64,000 nucleotides of DNA. Source: Burkholderiales bacterium (GTDB lineage: Bacteria > Pseudomonadota > Gammaproteobacteria > Burkholderiales > Burkholderiaceae_C). Shown here in pieces: positions 26,901 to 33,198 of the stretch. Position 1 is the first letter of the stretch. Each line of letters starts with the position of its first letter. The stretch is taken from NCBI GenBank assembly GCA_016000265.1, contig JAECRL010000002.1, positions 267,567 to 331,566 on the forward strand, written 5' to 3'. The position numbers and the translations under genes were made by a program. The notes beneath the pieces are model-generated. The model did no database searches. It was not told the DNA's origin and saw only the letters and a list, made by a program, of their open reading frames with translations.

Positions 26901-29778
26901 CAATTACTTCTATCACGGTGGCAACACCAAACCGACCCTGCCGGCGAAGGCGACGCCCGTGGCCTGGTGGAGCGGCATCGGCCAGTTCCGCCAGGGCTTC
27001 GGCTCCTTCGGTGGTGGCAACGTCGACATCAGCGCGGGCGGCAGCGTCAGCAACGTCGCCGTGGTGGCGCCCACCAACGCGCGCAACCTGCTCAAGGTGG
27101 ACGGAACCGGCAAGGTCTTGTCGTCGGACCTCAAGGTGCTCAACGGCGGCGACGTGTCCGTCATCGCAGGCGCCGACATCGTGGGCGGCGCGTACTTCCT
27201 CGGTCGCGGCGAGGGTCGCCTGAGCGCTGGCGGCAGCCTGGCCTGGGGCGCTGATTCGCTCGCCGGTGCGCTGCCTTCGGCCACCTCGGTGTTCAAGCCG
27301 GGCGCCATGCTGGCCCTGATGGACGGCCACTGGTCCGTCAGCGCGGTGGGCGACGTCAACGTCTCCCACGTCTACAACCCCACCATCGTGCCCTTCCGCT
27401 TCACCGGCTCGGGCCACTTCAACGGCACCACCGGCGGCACCACCGCTGCATCGGGCCTGAGCAACAACAACGCCTCGGTCTACTACACCTACGGCGCCGA
27501 CGCCGGCGTCTCGCTGGCCTCTTTGCAAGGTGACGTGAGCCTGGCGCCCGTGGCCCAGAACTTCAACCGCCTGCACGCCAACTCGGCCGTGGGCAACCTG
27601 GAGCTCAGCCACATCGTGGTGGGCAAGGACGCCTCGGTGCCGGCTTCGGTGCTGCCCCCGGTGGTCAGCCTGGTCAGCCTGGCAAAGGACGTCGTCATCG
27701 ACACCGCCGGTCGCGTGACCACCGACACCAGCAACGGCAGCAACGGCCAGCGTGGATCGGCCCTGTTCGTCATGCCCAGCTCGGCCTCGCAGGTGAACGT
27801 GTTTGCCGCGCAAGACCTCAAGCTGCAGGCCAACCTCCAGGTGCTGGACGCCCAGCAGGTGCAACTCGGCTTGCCGACCGCCTCCAGCCAGGCCTTGTTC
27901 GCCGCCACGCCGGGCGCCAACGCCGTGTCGAGCACGACGGCCCAGAACTTCTCCTTGCTGAGCTACAACCTGGGTGCGTTCGGCGCGGGCGTCATCGACC
28001 CCAACACCACCGAAAACAAGGCCACCAGCTACCGCGTGTCCACCGACCTGTTCACGGCCAGCGGCAACCTGGGGCGCTTGGGCGAGTTCGCGATCTCGGA
28101 CCTCGGACAAAGCAGGAACGACCTCGTCAACCGCTTCGTCGCGGGCCGCGACGTCGTGTTCGCCGAGCGCAACGACGCGGGCCGGGAGCTGGTGTCGTTC
28201 TTGCGCAGCGCCCGACCGATGGAGATCGTGGCCGGCCAGGACGTCGTCAACCCCAACGTCCTCGGCCAGAACTTCGACGAGTCCGACGTCACGAAGGTCG
28301 CCGCGGGCCGCGACATCGTCGGCTCGTCCTTGACCAGCTCCACGCGTGTGATGGCGGTGGGGGGCCCCGGCCTGTTCGCCGTCGAAGCCGGCCGCGACCT
28401 CAACCTCAACCAGATGGCCGGTGTGCTGGCCCTGGGCAACGCGGTCAACCGCGCGCTGCCCGAGGCCTCGGCCAAGGTCTCGGTTGCCGCGGGCGTGGCC
28501 TCGGCGGTGAACCTGCCCGAACTGCTCGCCCGCCATGGGGGCCAGCCGGCCCTGCGCAGCGCCGTCAACCAGGCCCTGGTCGACAGCGGCCTGCCCGTGC
28601 CAGCGGGCTTCAAGACCTGGTCCGACCTGCCGGCTTCGCAAGCCTTCGCGGCCTTCGCGGAGCTGGGTCAGGTGCGTCAGGCCGGCGCCGTGCAGGGCTT
28701 CCTGGATGCTGCTTTCGCGGCGGCCTACCTGCCTGAAGACGCGGGTCAAAGCGCGGCCCACTACCGCAGCGAGGCCTTCCAGCGCAAGAAGCAAGAGGCC
28801 ATGTGGGCGCAGATCACGGCCCTGGCCGACCAGGCCGTGTCCATCGCCGTGTCCACCGACGCGGCCGAAGAGGCCCGACGGGTCGAGCGTCGCCGCGCCC
28901 TGTTCCGCCAGGCCGAGGCCGTCGCCGAGCTGGCCGGCCTGGGCAAGAGCTTCGTGCGCACGGGCGACGTCAACCTCGGCCAGTCGCGGGTTCACAACCT
29001 GGGCGCAGGCGGCGGCGACGTCGCTGGTCAGGTCAACGACAGCCTGGGTGGCATCGACGTGGTGGCCGCAGGCCGGGTGCTCGCCGGCCTGACCACCAGC
29101 CCGGCCAACCCCGGCGGCTTCATCAACTACGACGGCGGCAGCTTCCGCTCCATCTCGGGGGGCGACTTCCTGGCCGGTGACCAGAAGGTCATCGCCATCG
29201 GTCGCGGCAACCTGTTGATCTACTCGGTGGACGGCAGCATCGACTCCGGCAAGGGCTCCAACACCACCGTCTCGGCAGCCCAGCCCGTGCGCGCCTTCAA
29301 CAAGCTCATCGGCCAGGTCGAGACCCAGAGCCGCGCGCCCACCAGCGGCAGCGGCTTCCAGCAGGTGACACCGCCCGCCGACGTCGAGCCCAAGCTGGGC
29401 CTGTACGCACCCAATGGCGAGATCCGCGCACTCGACGCCTTCATCAAGGGCGGCAACCTGCAGATCGTGGCCCCGGCCGTCAAGGGCGGCGACAACATCG
29501 GCGGCGCCGCGGGCGTGGCCCCGGCCGCGGCCCCCACCGTCAACCTCAGCCTGACGCCGAAGGTGGCCGACACCGCCGCCGGCGTGGCCCAGGTGGCCGA
29601 CGCCAGCGACACCAAGTCCAAGCAAGCCAGCAGCTCCGTGCTGACGGTGGACCTGCTGGGCTTCGGGGAGTCGACCGCCACGGCGGCTGGCGCCAGCGGG
29701 GCGAACGGGGACAAGGCCAATGACAAGGCCAACGAGAAAGACCAGGCCAAAGAAAAGGAGCCCCGCCAGACGCCGTGA
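17911..29778 (+). CDS. giant filamentous-hemagglutinin-type TpsA exoprotein
   Basis: 3955 residues. Seen: an extended signal peptide (MNKHVHRLVFDRRRG...VPAAE, then a hydrophobic core and cleavage near SQA56), a TPS domain with VHWDSFDIAKGYTVRF near 140 and a variant NTAGIIFG near 187 that marks the substrate of TpsB, thousands of residues of beta-helix-like GS.I...G.V repeats, and a C-terminal region (LRSARPMEIVAGQDVVNPNVLGQN, GPGLFAVEAGRDLNL) like the DUF3739 filamentous-hemagglutinin family. An Ala10 run and an Ala-Pro run interrupt the repeats. The end is a charged tail (KANDKANEKDQAKEKE). No toxin domain is seen. AGGAAG precedes the ATG. It is probably a surface or matrix adhesin. Confidence 0.9.
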   Translation: MNKHVHRLVFDRRRGMRVPAAEHARSSGKAAGGQTRAVAVAGAVSLLMGSASLSQAQLVANGGGGAGSLNATRVAPRALSATRSVSGMVSQTLSSGRPNLPVYSKVHEGLNKGEFDKPVESADGLLMTLLQKSGAIVVHWDSFDIAKGYTVRFIQPEGGRALNKVHNADPSWLDGTLQATGEVMLENTAGIIFGKNARVDARSMVATALRIGQSVFDQAKTDFSNPNDPRLLNLRSLQKGEVALGGNEADTAGFVSVEAGAVIRTLPGGNVILVAPRVVNQGLIETPQGQAILAAGKTVYLHDPTDLAQRGLLVAVDNFTDATLAKIQADVAAARAKGEVDLNEDAAVLGTVENTRQGGSYTSGLIRADKGTINLVGTAIRQKGQLTATTAVKGQNGAIFLTAMKDTFTHPDGRRDAKTLGGIELGQGSITEVLPSVEGLVLSDAQRVEAVIAGEQPGQDVVVSKIGVRPDEVMRVRETPAEPQKPSAPAEDASAEAKATYQAKLAQYEADKKVYDATVALMQRSSDVFYRSRIDLIGKDITLRSGSRVQAPAGEVNILAAADWEGAAARLSSAPSLVKDGSRIVMEAGSVVDVSGLDNLRMPAQRNQLEGRLFSLELADSPVQRDGVAYRSTLLADARRRIDLGDLSGYYSNLRYTAAEYSTAGGLTRILSQGELLLDRNARVDFSGGALTYDGGTLVSSVLQRNGLITRVEDAKRDVRYNNFISNPTQSDTDDLTRLGLSQQGLTAPSTLASQLVGKSAGVAHIAAPTASLEAQLDGSVRMSDAQRYATNVAERDRGLDTAIKPFQDSVSPVWAGLADLRAADREVKQPVALSAGATDNAADYQPHLFATLKPTAGLLILGREFGNGGSKDQPGGSVQQEVVIGAAASGAAGASLRLSAGFLSGAQLGGLTVFANRFKLGDAASGDAPVLQLASGGSFTAKALASDVNLNGAIVVPGGKVSVTALGGNVNLTSGSKLDVGGTRRDDRFAGESTSAAALQGGSVSLQANQSVNLAAGSEIEASGTAWRRLDGQLVKGKAGGVTLQANLGAAGTSSTLPTGTIDLDGSISGFDFTSGGSLTLKGLPRVVLGGELAGHFSVGSELFANRGFGKLTIESLGDVVVAENAVIQPKLVNMVALPSRRSVLNGVTHETDVLEAGLRSGLSLSLSASTAPNVTVQNGLPKGANLTVSKNALLDMGLGGNIALTAGGSIEHLGTLRAWGGSVSLGLLGKRGGTTADAPTDAEDFGYLQGQRIHLAKGSLIDASGAVKSRKVGGVLGVAEREVGEVLAAGTVTLGGVDGTPVRGQLQADVGSTIQLNGATALLDRDVVGGKTRISSAAGTLNIMSTDGFSLLGTVEAKAPDASVAGGTINIALSREGKVDNTTGGVAYPTKDTEAGKRTIRVAGTQTAAESLNTNERLFGEGVLSAELLNNAGFDRVQLRADESVQLNRGASIQAAAGRSRLQSVVIDAPVLELKGEAPTDLNVPTHVIQAHHVSMGPIAGNGGTPGTAAASARVLSGKQQLEVQAGLIEVHGDTAVQGAQRVDLNATLGRSGATSLDRRNGEIRFIGERALKNPSLTDRKLSGQFSFNGALNLRAGQVYATTLSDFKVLGQIGSTLNIFAPAAGSTSQQPLSALASLKLKASKVKVDGVIRQPVGTIDIDADTLTLTERAALSVSAEGVAVPVGHLVNGNQWLYSPQGQGSGDIPTVDNAIQDLTKLPVKKQITLKGTQTLSLDPQSVADVQAGGDIVGWQFNKGVGGSTDTLLRPNVFAVLPNYGYDFAPHDAEIRATTRQQGSAFQVGDQVTITTANNVLAAGTYTLLDARYGILPGAVLVSATQLDVTRALPVAVQNDDGSVKVSGHRTATGTAQNGGNDLRQALLLEPESTFRRKSDISVISGNAYQDARAARDGQTFSRPGDGGRLSLSSDQSFNWQARFNFKGANGLRAGEFDLAMPSLVVQRAQPAAGVKGVVSLDQLNLLGAESVMLGGLRTASEDGTQTVITRLADSVTFRAAVDEQGQPLGGDANTLVTPGELWAVAKSSVSVDDGMTIASKGVDTGEARTFEVKNDGALLQVSHLGKTDLRVSGATGKPATLKVGSGAAGAAPVTLSGNAIQLDSTGRNQVGANVSLNAASLGLGAERLAVGEAQGADANALKLQGGLLDQANRAQRLTLRANSSIDFAANTQLGRAGDQGTQLITLDAPQLKGVAATDASNPTGSTLAQVSAREVVLRNGSGKAAPVDKDAKVEKGVGQLVIQAQPVLRDGRTGGITVAASGAQGQRWAFDKGTLQSQGDIVFSGEGSIAAQGGVDLTAARVTATGDARQQLKAAGDLTVARATGGVTLNESLGARGQLNLEGRVLTQKGNIDIESGALKLLANGGQDANKKPLSETLVFEAGSTTSVAGRKKQVSDTFAVSSGGGQINAQAKQGAIRLDGLLSAAAPVIPTGVSGDNAFAGTVNLQATGEQGAVLVGRQARIDLSGAAGKTGSLGVDTQKIDLTQAAKDALAAAAAAAAAAQGQSAQERATYAALAKTGLDKLIAISNHMLTPKVGGEAAAPVSDTELAHTDANRVSLKEVNVRLRDGNLDLNAQVKAAMVALTADKGGLSLGKQASIDATTAAGGVVQLQARDDLVLNDGARILARSSRDGANGGDVLLASTQGTVQLGDVQVVADSEGDTQDGRIVIRAQQTDARDGMKVQRLSSGSATQPDSQPVLQAGRVELEGVRIYSDDARTTLDTGTSTATAWGLDSLTQHAKDFASSTRQAAILAQAGLSNTANASVRAGAEIRSKQAFSVAKDLQLAAVPAPAPAPGTLGNQPMNLTVRTEGDLNVNGSVSSGFSNASMDTGTVQAGQGASLRFVAGADLTSADVNATQADASKKGHFTLAGGKVIRTTTGSIDVHASGDVRLMAPSATTTSAIYVAGGRAAALAADEVFAAANTPTAKSDATAAYNSAVFTERGERLSVSAGGEVGSFSAVTTDDKGEIKRTQQALTQLSGNYFYHGGNTKPTLPAKATPVAWWSGIGQFRQGFGSFGGGNVDISAGGSVSNVAVVAPTNARNLLKVDGTGKVLSSDLKVLNGGDVSVIAGADIVGGAYFLGRGEGRLSAGGSLAWGADSLAGALPSATSVFKPGAMLALMDGHWSVSAVGDVNVSHVYNPTIVPFRFTGSGHFNGTTGGTTAASGLSNNNASVYYTYGADAGVSLASLQGDVSLAPVAQNFNRLHANSAVGNLELSHIVVGKDASVPASVLPPVVSLVSLAKDVVIDTAGRVTTDTSNGSNGQRGSALFVMPSSASQVNVFAAQDLKLQANLQVLDAQQVQLGLPTASSQALFAATPGANAVSSTTAQNFSLLSYNLGAFGAGVIDPNTTENKATSYRVSTDLFTASGNLGRLGEFAISDLGQSRNDLVNRFVAGRDVVFAERNDAGRELVSFLRSARPMEIVAGQDVVNPNVLGQNFDESDVTKVAAGRDIVGSSLTSSTRVMAVGGPGLFAVEAGRDLNLNQMAGVLALGNAVNRALPEASAKVSVAAGVASAVNLPELLARHGGQPALRSAVNQALVDSGLPVPAGFKTWSDLPASQAFAAFAELGQVRQAGAVQGFLDAAFAAAYLPEDAGQSAAHYRSEAFQRKKQEAMWAQITALADQAVSIAVSTDAAEEARRVERRRALFRQAEAVAELAGLGKSFVRTGDVNLGQSRVHNLGAGGGDVAGQVNDSLGGIDVVAAGRVLAGLTTSPANPGGFINYDGGSFRSISGGDFLAGDQKVIAIGRGNLLIYSVDGSIDSGKGSNTTVSAAQPVRAFNKLIGQVETQSRAPTSGSGFQQVTPPADVEPKLGLYAPNGEIRALDAFIKGGNLQIVAPAVKGGDNIGGAAGVAPAAAPTVNLSLTPKVADTAAGVAQVADASDTKSKQASSSVLTVDLLGFGESTATAAGASGANGDKANDKANEKDQAKEKEPRQTP
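25433..25461 (+). repeat. 9-base GCC-rich repeat encoding poly-alanine in tpsA
   Basis: About three copies of a GCCGCCGCG unit encode a run of ten alanines, interrupting the beta-helix pattern of the exoprotein. The run lies between LTQAAKDAL and QGQSAQER, a segment with helical rather than beta character. Confidence 0.75.
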
Positions 29779-29789
29779 ACAGGGGGGTG

Positions 29790-29804
29790 ACCCCTTCGAG
29801 GGGT
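29790..29804 (+). terminator. small hairpin after tpsA
   Basis: ACCCCT-TCG-AGGGGT, a 6-bp stem 11 bases after the tpsA stop, followed by GATTTG. It is a weak, possibly partial terminator that would reduce expression of the Ton genes relative to tpsA. Confidence 0.45.
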
Positions 29805-29926
29805 GATTTGTGACGCTTGCGTGACGCCGCTTGCGGGGCGTGTTGATCCGAATGGATGCCATGCCTTCCCCAATGGGGACACATGCGGTTTCGATAATTC
29901 CAGCTTCCTCCTACATCGGTCCGGTC

Positions 29927-31633
29927 ATGAAGATCTCGAGCTTGTTCACCACCACGCTGCTGGCCGCAGCGATCGGCTTCCCCTCCCTGGCCAACGCCTG
30001 GTGGAACCCCGATTTCAAACACCGCACCCAGGTCGTCCTCAACACCACGGCCCAGGGCGTTGAAACCAAGGAAGCCCTCTCGGGCGTGGTCGTGCCGGTG
30101 CGCCTGCACTCGGGCAATTTCGACTTCCTGGGCGCCCAGCCCAACGGCGCCGACCTGCGCGTCGTGGCCGCCGACGACAAGACCCCGCTGAAGTTCTGGG
30201 TCGAGCGCTTCGACGGCGCCAACGAGCTCGCCGTGGTCTGGGTCCAGCTGCCCAACACCCTGCCGGGCACCGACAAGAACACCATCCACGTCTACGCCGG
30301 CAACGAAGCCGCCGCCGCCGAAGCCACCAGCCCCGCGCTGTTCGACGGCGCCATGGCCGCGGCCATCTCTTTTGCTGGAAAGACCGGAGAGCCTGCAGCA
30401 GACGCCTCCGGCCAGATCGCCTCGGCCAGCCCCGTCACCCGCGAAGCCACCGGCCTGATCGGCGCGGCCGCCAAGCTCGACGGCCAGCCCCTGGTGTGGT
30501 CGTCCGACAAGCTCAAGGCCCCTGGCAACGGCCCCTACAGCGTCAGCCTGTGGTTCAAGCCCGAGGCCGTCAGCGGCACGCTCTTCAAGCAAGGCCCGCT
30601 CAGCCTGGTGATTGACGCCGGCAAGCCCGCCGCACAACTGGGCGCCACCACCGCAGCCGGGGGCGAGCTGCCCACCTCGGCGTGGGCCCACCTGAGCGTC
30701 ACCGTTGGCAACGGCAAGCTCACGCTCTACGTCAACGGCGCGCAAGCCGCCCAAGCCGATGTGGCCGCGACCGGCGCGCCCATCGAAGGTGCCCTCAACG
30801 TGGGCCAGGGCCTCACCGGCCTGGTCGACCAGCTGGAAGTGGCCACCACCGTGCGCAGCGCCGACTGGGTCAAGTTCGCCCACGCCGCACAAAGCGCCGA
30901 CGCCAAGCTGGTGCTGGCCAACACACAAACCCCCGAGACCGCCGAAGCCGGTGAGGGTCACGGCGAGGCCGGCCACTTCGCCATCCTGGTCGACAACCTC
31001 ACGGTGGACGCCTGGGTCGTCATCATCATCCTGGCCGTCATGTTCGTCATCGCCGCCTGGGTGATGTACGACAAGGCCGTGCTGGTGGGCCGCGCCGACA
31101 AGGACAACCTCAAGTTCCTCGACGGCTTTCGCAACGCCAAGGACGTGCTGGCCGTCTCCACGCAGGACATGAAGCACTCGCAGCTGGCGCGCCTCTACAG
31201 CGCCGGCCTGCGCGAGCTCAACAAGCGCGACGTCGGCAAGGCCGGTTCGCCCCCGCTGTCCGGTGCCTCGCTGGACGCCGTCAAGGCCGCCATCGACGCC
31301 GACCTCATCCGCGAAAGCCACACCCTCAACAGCAAGATCGTGCTGCTGACCATCGCCATCTCGGGCGGTCCCTTCCTGGGCCTGCTGGGCACCGTGGTGG
31401 GCGTGATGATCACCTTCGCGGCCATCGCGGCCGCGGGCGACGTCAACGTCAACGCCATCGCCCCCGGCATCGCCGCGGCCCTGCTGGCCACCGTGGCGGG
31501 CCTCGCCGTCGCCATCCCGGCGCTGTTCGGCTACAACTACCTGGCCGCGCGCATCAAGAACATCTCGTCGGACATGGGCATCTTCGTCGACGAGTTCGTC
31601 ACCCGCGTGGCCGAAACCCACGGAGCCCGCTGA
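29927..31633 (+). CDS. exbB: DUF2341 - LamG - ExbB/TolQ proton-channel fusion
   Basis: 568 residues. Seen in order: signal peptide (residues 1-24, ANA-W); DUF2341 domain (WWNPDFKHRTQVVLN ... GADLRVVA ... VWVQLPNT ... IHVYAGNEAA); a LamG/concanavalin-like domain (YSVSLWFKPEAVSGTLFKQG ... AWAHLSVTVGNGKLTLYVNG); membrane helix 1 (about 362-382); a cytoplasmic loop; then helices 2 and 3 with GGPFLGLLGTVVGVM and AALLATVAGLAVAIP, the ExbB/TolQ/MotA signature. Canonical ExbB has a very short periplasmic N-terminus; here about 335 residues of putative ligand-binding domains sit outside. The start at 29927 is chosen for the signal peptide. It heads the ExbD-ExbD-TonB genes and follows tpsA by 148 bases. 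Confidence 0.9.
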   Translation: MKISSLFTTTLLAAAIGFPSLANAWWNPDFKHRTQVVLNTTAQGVETKEALSGVVVPVRLHSGNFDFLGAQPNGADLRVVAADDKTPLKFWVERFDGANELAVVWVQLPNTLPGTDKNTIHVYAGNEAAAAEATSPALFDGAMAAAISFAGKTGEPAADASGQIASASPVTREATGLIGAAAKLDGQPLVWSSDKLKAPGNGPYSVSLWFKPEAVSGTLFKQGPLSLVIDAGKPAAQLGATTAAGGELPTSAWAHLSVTVGNGKLTLYVNGAQAAQADVAATGAPIEGALNVGQGLTGLVDQLEVATTVRSADWVKFAHAAQSADAKLVLANTQTPETAEAGEGHGEAGHFAILVDNLTVDAWVVIIILAVMFVIAAWVMYDKAVLVGRADKDNLKFLDGFRNAKDVLAVSTQDMKHSQLARLYSAGLRELNKRDVGKAGSPPLSGASLDAVKAAIDADLIRESHTLNSKIVLLTIAISGGPFLGLLGTVVGVMITFAAIAAAGDVNVNAIAPGIAAALLATVAGLAVAIPALFGYNYLAARIKNISSDMGIFVDEFVTRVAETHGAR

Positions 31634-31634
31634 C

Positions 31635-32042
31635 ATGGCCGGCGACGTCAAAGGCGACCTGCAGGCGTACGACGACATCAACGTCACGCCCATGCTCGAC
31701 CTCGCCTACGTGCTGCTGGTGGTCTTCATCATCATGACGACCGCCTCGGTGCAAGGCGTCAAGGTCAACAGCCCGCTCACGCAGGCCGCCAACAACCTGG
31801 CCAAGCCGCAGACCAAGGGCATCACCATCACGGCCGACGGCCAGGTCTACCTCGACGCCTACCCCGTGAGCATGGAGCAGCTGCAGGCCAACCTGGCCCA
31901 GTACAAGGCCGCCAACCCGGCCTTGCCTGTGGTGCTCAAGGCCGACGCCGCCGCGCAGTACGACAAGGTGATGGAGGTGCTGGAGATCGCCAAGCGCCTG
32001 GACATCACCGAAATCGGCCTGGCCACCAAACGAGCCCAGTGA
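31635..32042 (+). CDS. exbD: ExbD/TolR-family proton-channel subunit, first copy
   Basis: A 135-residue inner-membrane protein: short cytoplasmic N-terminus YDDINVTPMLD, one membrane helix (AYVLLVVFIIMT) with the proton-carrying Asp22, and a periplasmic domain ending in LDITEIGLATKR. With ExbB it forms the proton-driven motor that energises TonB. It starts one base after the exbB stop. The N-terminus and helix are almost identical to the second ExbD, while the periplasmic parts differ. Confidence 0.93.
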   Translation: MAGDVKGDLQAYDDINVTPMLDLAYVLLVVFIIMTTASVQGVKVNSPLTQAANNLAKPQTKGITITADGQVYLDAYPVSMEQLQANLAQYKAANPALPVVLKADAAAQYDKVMEVLEIAKRLDITEIGLATKRAQ

Positions 32043-32060
32043 GCACCCCCAGGTGAGGCC

Positions 32061-32462
32061 ATGCAAGTCCAAGACGAAACCAAACCCTACGACTCCATCA
32101 ACGTCACGCCGATGCTCGACCTGGCCTACGTGCTGCTGGTCGTCTTCATCCTCATGACCACGGCGTCGGTGCAAGGCCTGAGCATCAACATGCCCAAGCC
32201 CAGCAACAAACCCAGCACCGAAAAGCACGAACTCAAGGTCGTGCAGGTCATGCCCGGTGGGGCGCTGCTGCTCAATGGCGTGCCGGTCACGGCCGTGCAG
32301 CTGGAGGCTGAACTGGTGCAGGCCAAACAACGCGACCCGAAGATGAGCGTGGCCATCAAGGGCGACGCTCGCTCGCAGTACGCGCAAGTCGTCACCGTGA
32401 TCGACCTGTGCAACAAGCTGGAGGTGTCCATGGGACTGGTCACCTCGCGGATCGGGACCTGA
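32061..32462 (+). CDS. exbD: ExbD/TolR-family proton-channel subunit, second copy
   Basis: 133 residues: YDSINVTPMLD, a membrane helix with Asp20, then a periplasmic domain with GGALLLNGVPVTAVQLEAEL and VAIKGDARSQYAQVV. About 30 residues around the helix match the first ExbD almost residue for residue; the periplasmic domains have drifted apart. The motor uses two ExbD chains, so the pair may assemble as a heterodimer. Start preceded by AGGTGAGG at about 32050. Confidence 0.93.
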   Translation: MQVQDETKPYDSINVTPMLDLAYVLLVVFILMTTASVQGLSINMPKPSNKPSTEKHELKVVQVMPGGALLLNGVPVTAVQLEAELVQAKQRDPKMSVAIKGDARSQYAQVVTVIDLCNKLEVSMGLVTSRIGT

Positions 32463-32463
32463 G

Positions 32464-33171
32464 ATGGCGAGCACCGAACAGGACCGCAACGCTGACAACG
32501 CAGGCGAAGGCGGTGTCAAGCGCTACCTCGTCCCCGCCGTGCTGGCGCTGCTGCTGGTCGGCCTGGGCGTGTTCATCTACAGCCAGATGGGCTCGGCCAG
32601 CAAAGGCCCCAAGCGCCAGACGGTGAAGATCGCCGTGCTGCCCGACACGCCGCCGCCGCCCCCGCCGCCGCCAAAAGAAGAAAAGCGCCCCGAGCCCAAG
32701 CCCGAAGAAAACAAGCCCCAGCCGCAAGAGCAAAAGCAGGTCGAGGCCCCGCCCGAGCCGCAGCAGCTCAAGATGGAAGGCGCCGCCGGCGACGGCCCCA
32801 GCGCCTTCAGCGCCGGCAGCGTCAGCAGCGAGTACAAGGGCGGCGCGGTGGGCACCGGCACCGGGGGCGGCACCGTGGGCGACCGCCTGGCCGCGTCCTC
32901 GTATGGCAACGCCGCCAAGCGCGAGCTCGGCGCCTTCCTCAACCGCGAAGACGGCTTGCGCCGAGCCGGCGACTACAAGGTGCCCATCGGCCTGTGGGTG
33001 CGCGCCGACGGCTCTCTGGAGCGCTGGGAGTTGCTGGGTGGCAGCGGCAGCGCCGACACCGACGAGCTGCTGAAAAAAGCCATGAGCCGATTCCCGGGCT
33101 TCAAGAACCCGCCCCCGCCGAACATGCCCTGGCCCATGCGCCTGCAACTGACCAACCGCATGACCGGCTGA
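32464..33171 (+). CDS. tonB: TonB-like energy transducer
   Basis: 235 residues: cytoplasmic N-terminus, one membrane helix (about 20-40, YLVPAVLALLLVGLGVFIY), a proline spacer with eight consecutive Pro then alternating Pro-Glu/Lys-Pro (KPEENKPQPQEQ), a Gly/Ser-rich stretch, and a C-terminal domain with YKVPIGLWVRADGSLERWELL and ...DELLKKAMSRFPGF. That domain has the TonB-CTD order, but lacks the usual YP motif. It transmits the motor's force to an outer-membrane partner. No TonB-dependent receptor is in the window, so the partner is open. It starts one base after exbD2. Confidence 0.85.
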   Translation: MASTEQDRNADNAGEGGVKRYLVPAVLALLLVGLGVFIYSQMGSASKGPKRQTVKIAVLPDTPPPPPPPPKEEKRPEPKPEENKPQPQEQKQVEAPPEPQQLKMEGAAGDGPSAFSAGSVSSEYKGGAVGTGTGGGTVGDRLAASSYGNAAKRELGAFLNREDGLRRAGDYKVPIGLWVRADGSLERWELLGGSGSADTDELLKKAMSRFPGFKNPPPPNMPWPMRLQLTNRMTG

Positions 33172-33198
33172 GCCACGATCGAACGAAGTGCAACGACC

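Noticed and set aside
16843..29862. A 4339-codon open frame on the minus strand opposite tpsB and tpsA
   Set aside because: It mirrors the codon use of tpsA in high-GC DNA. Its translation is low-complexity (Gly/Ala/Val/His/Gln) with no domain, whereas the plus strand has ESPR, TPS domain and family repeats.
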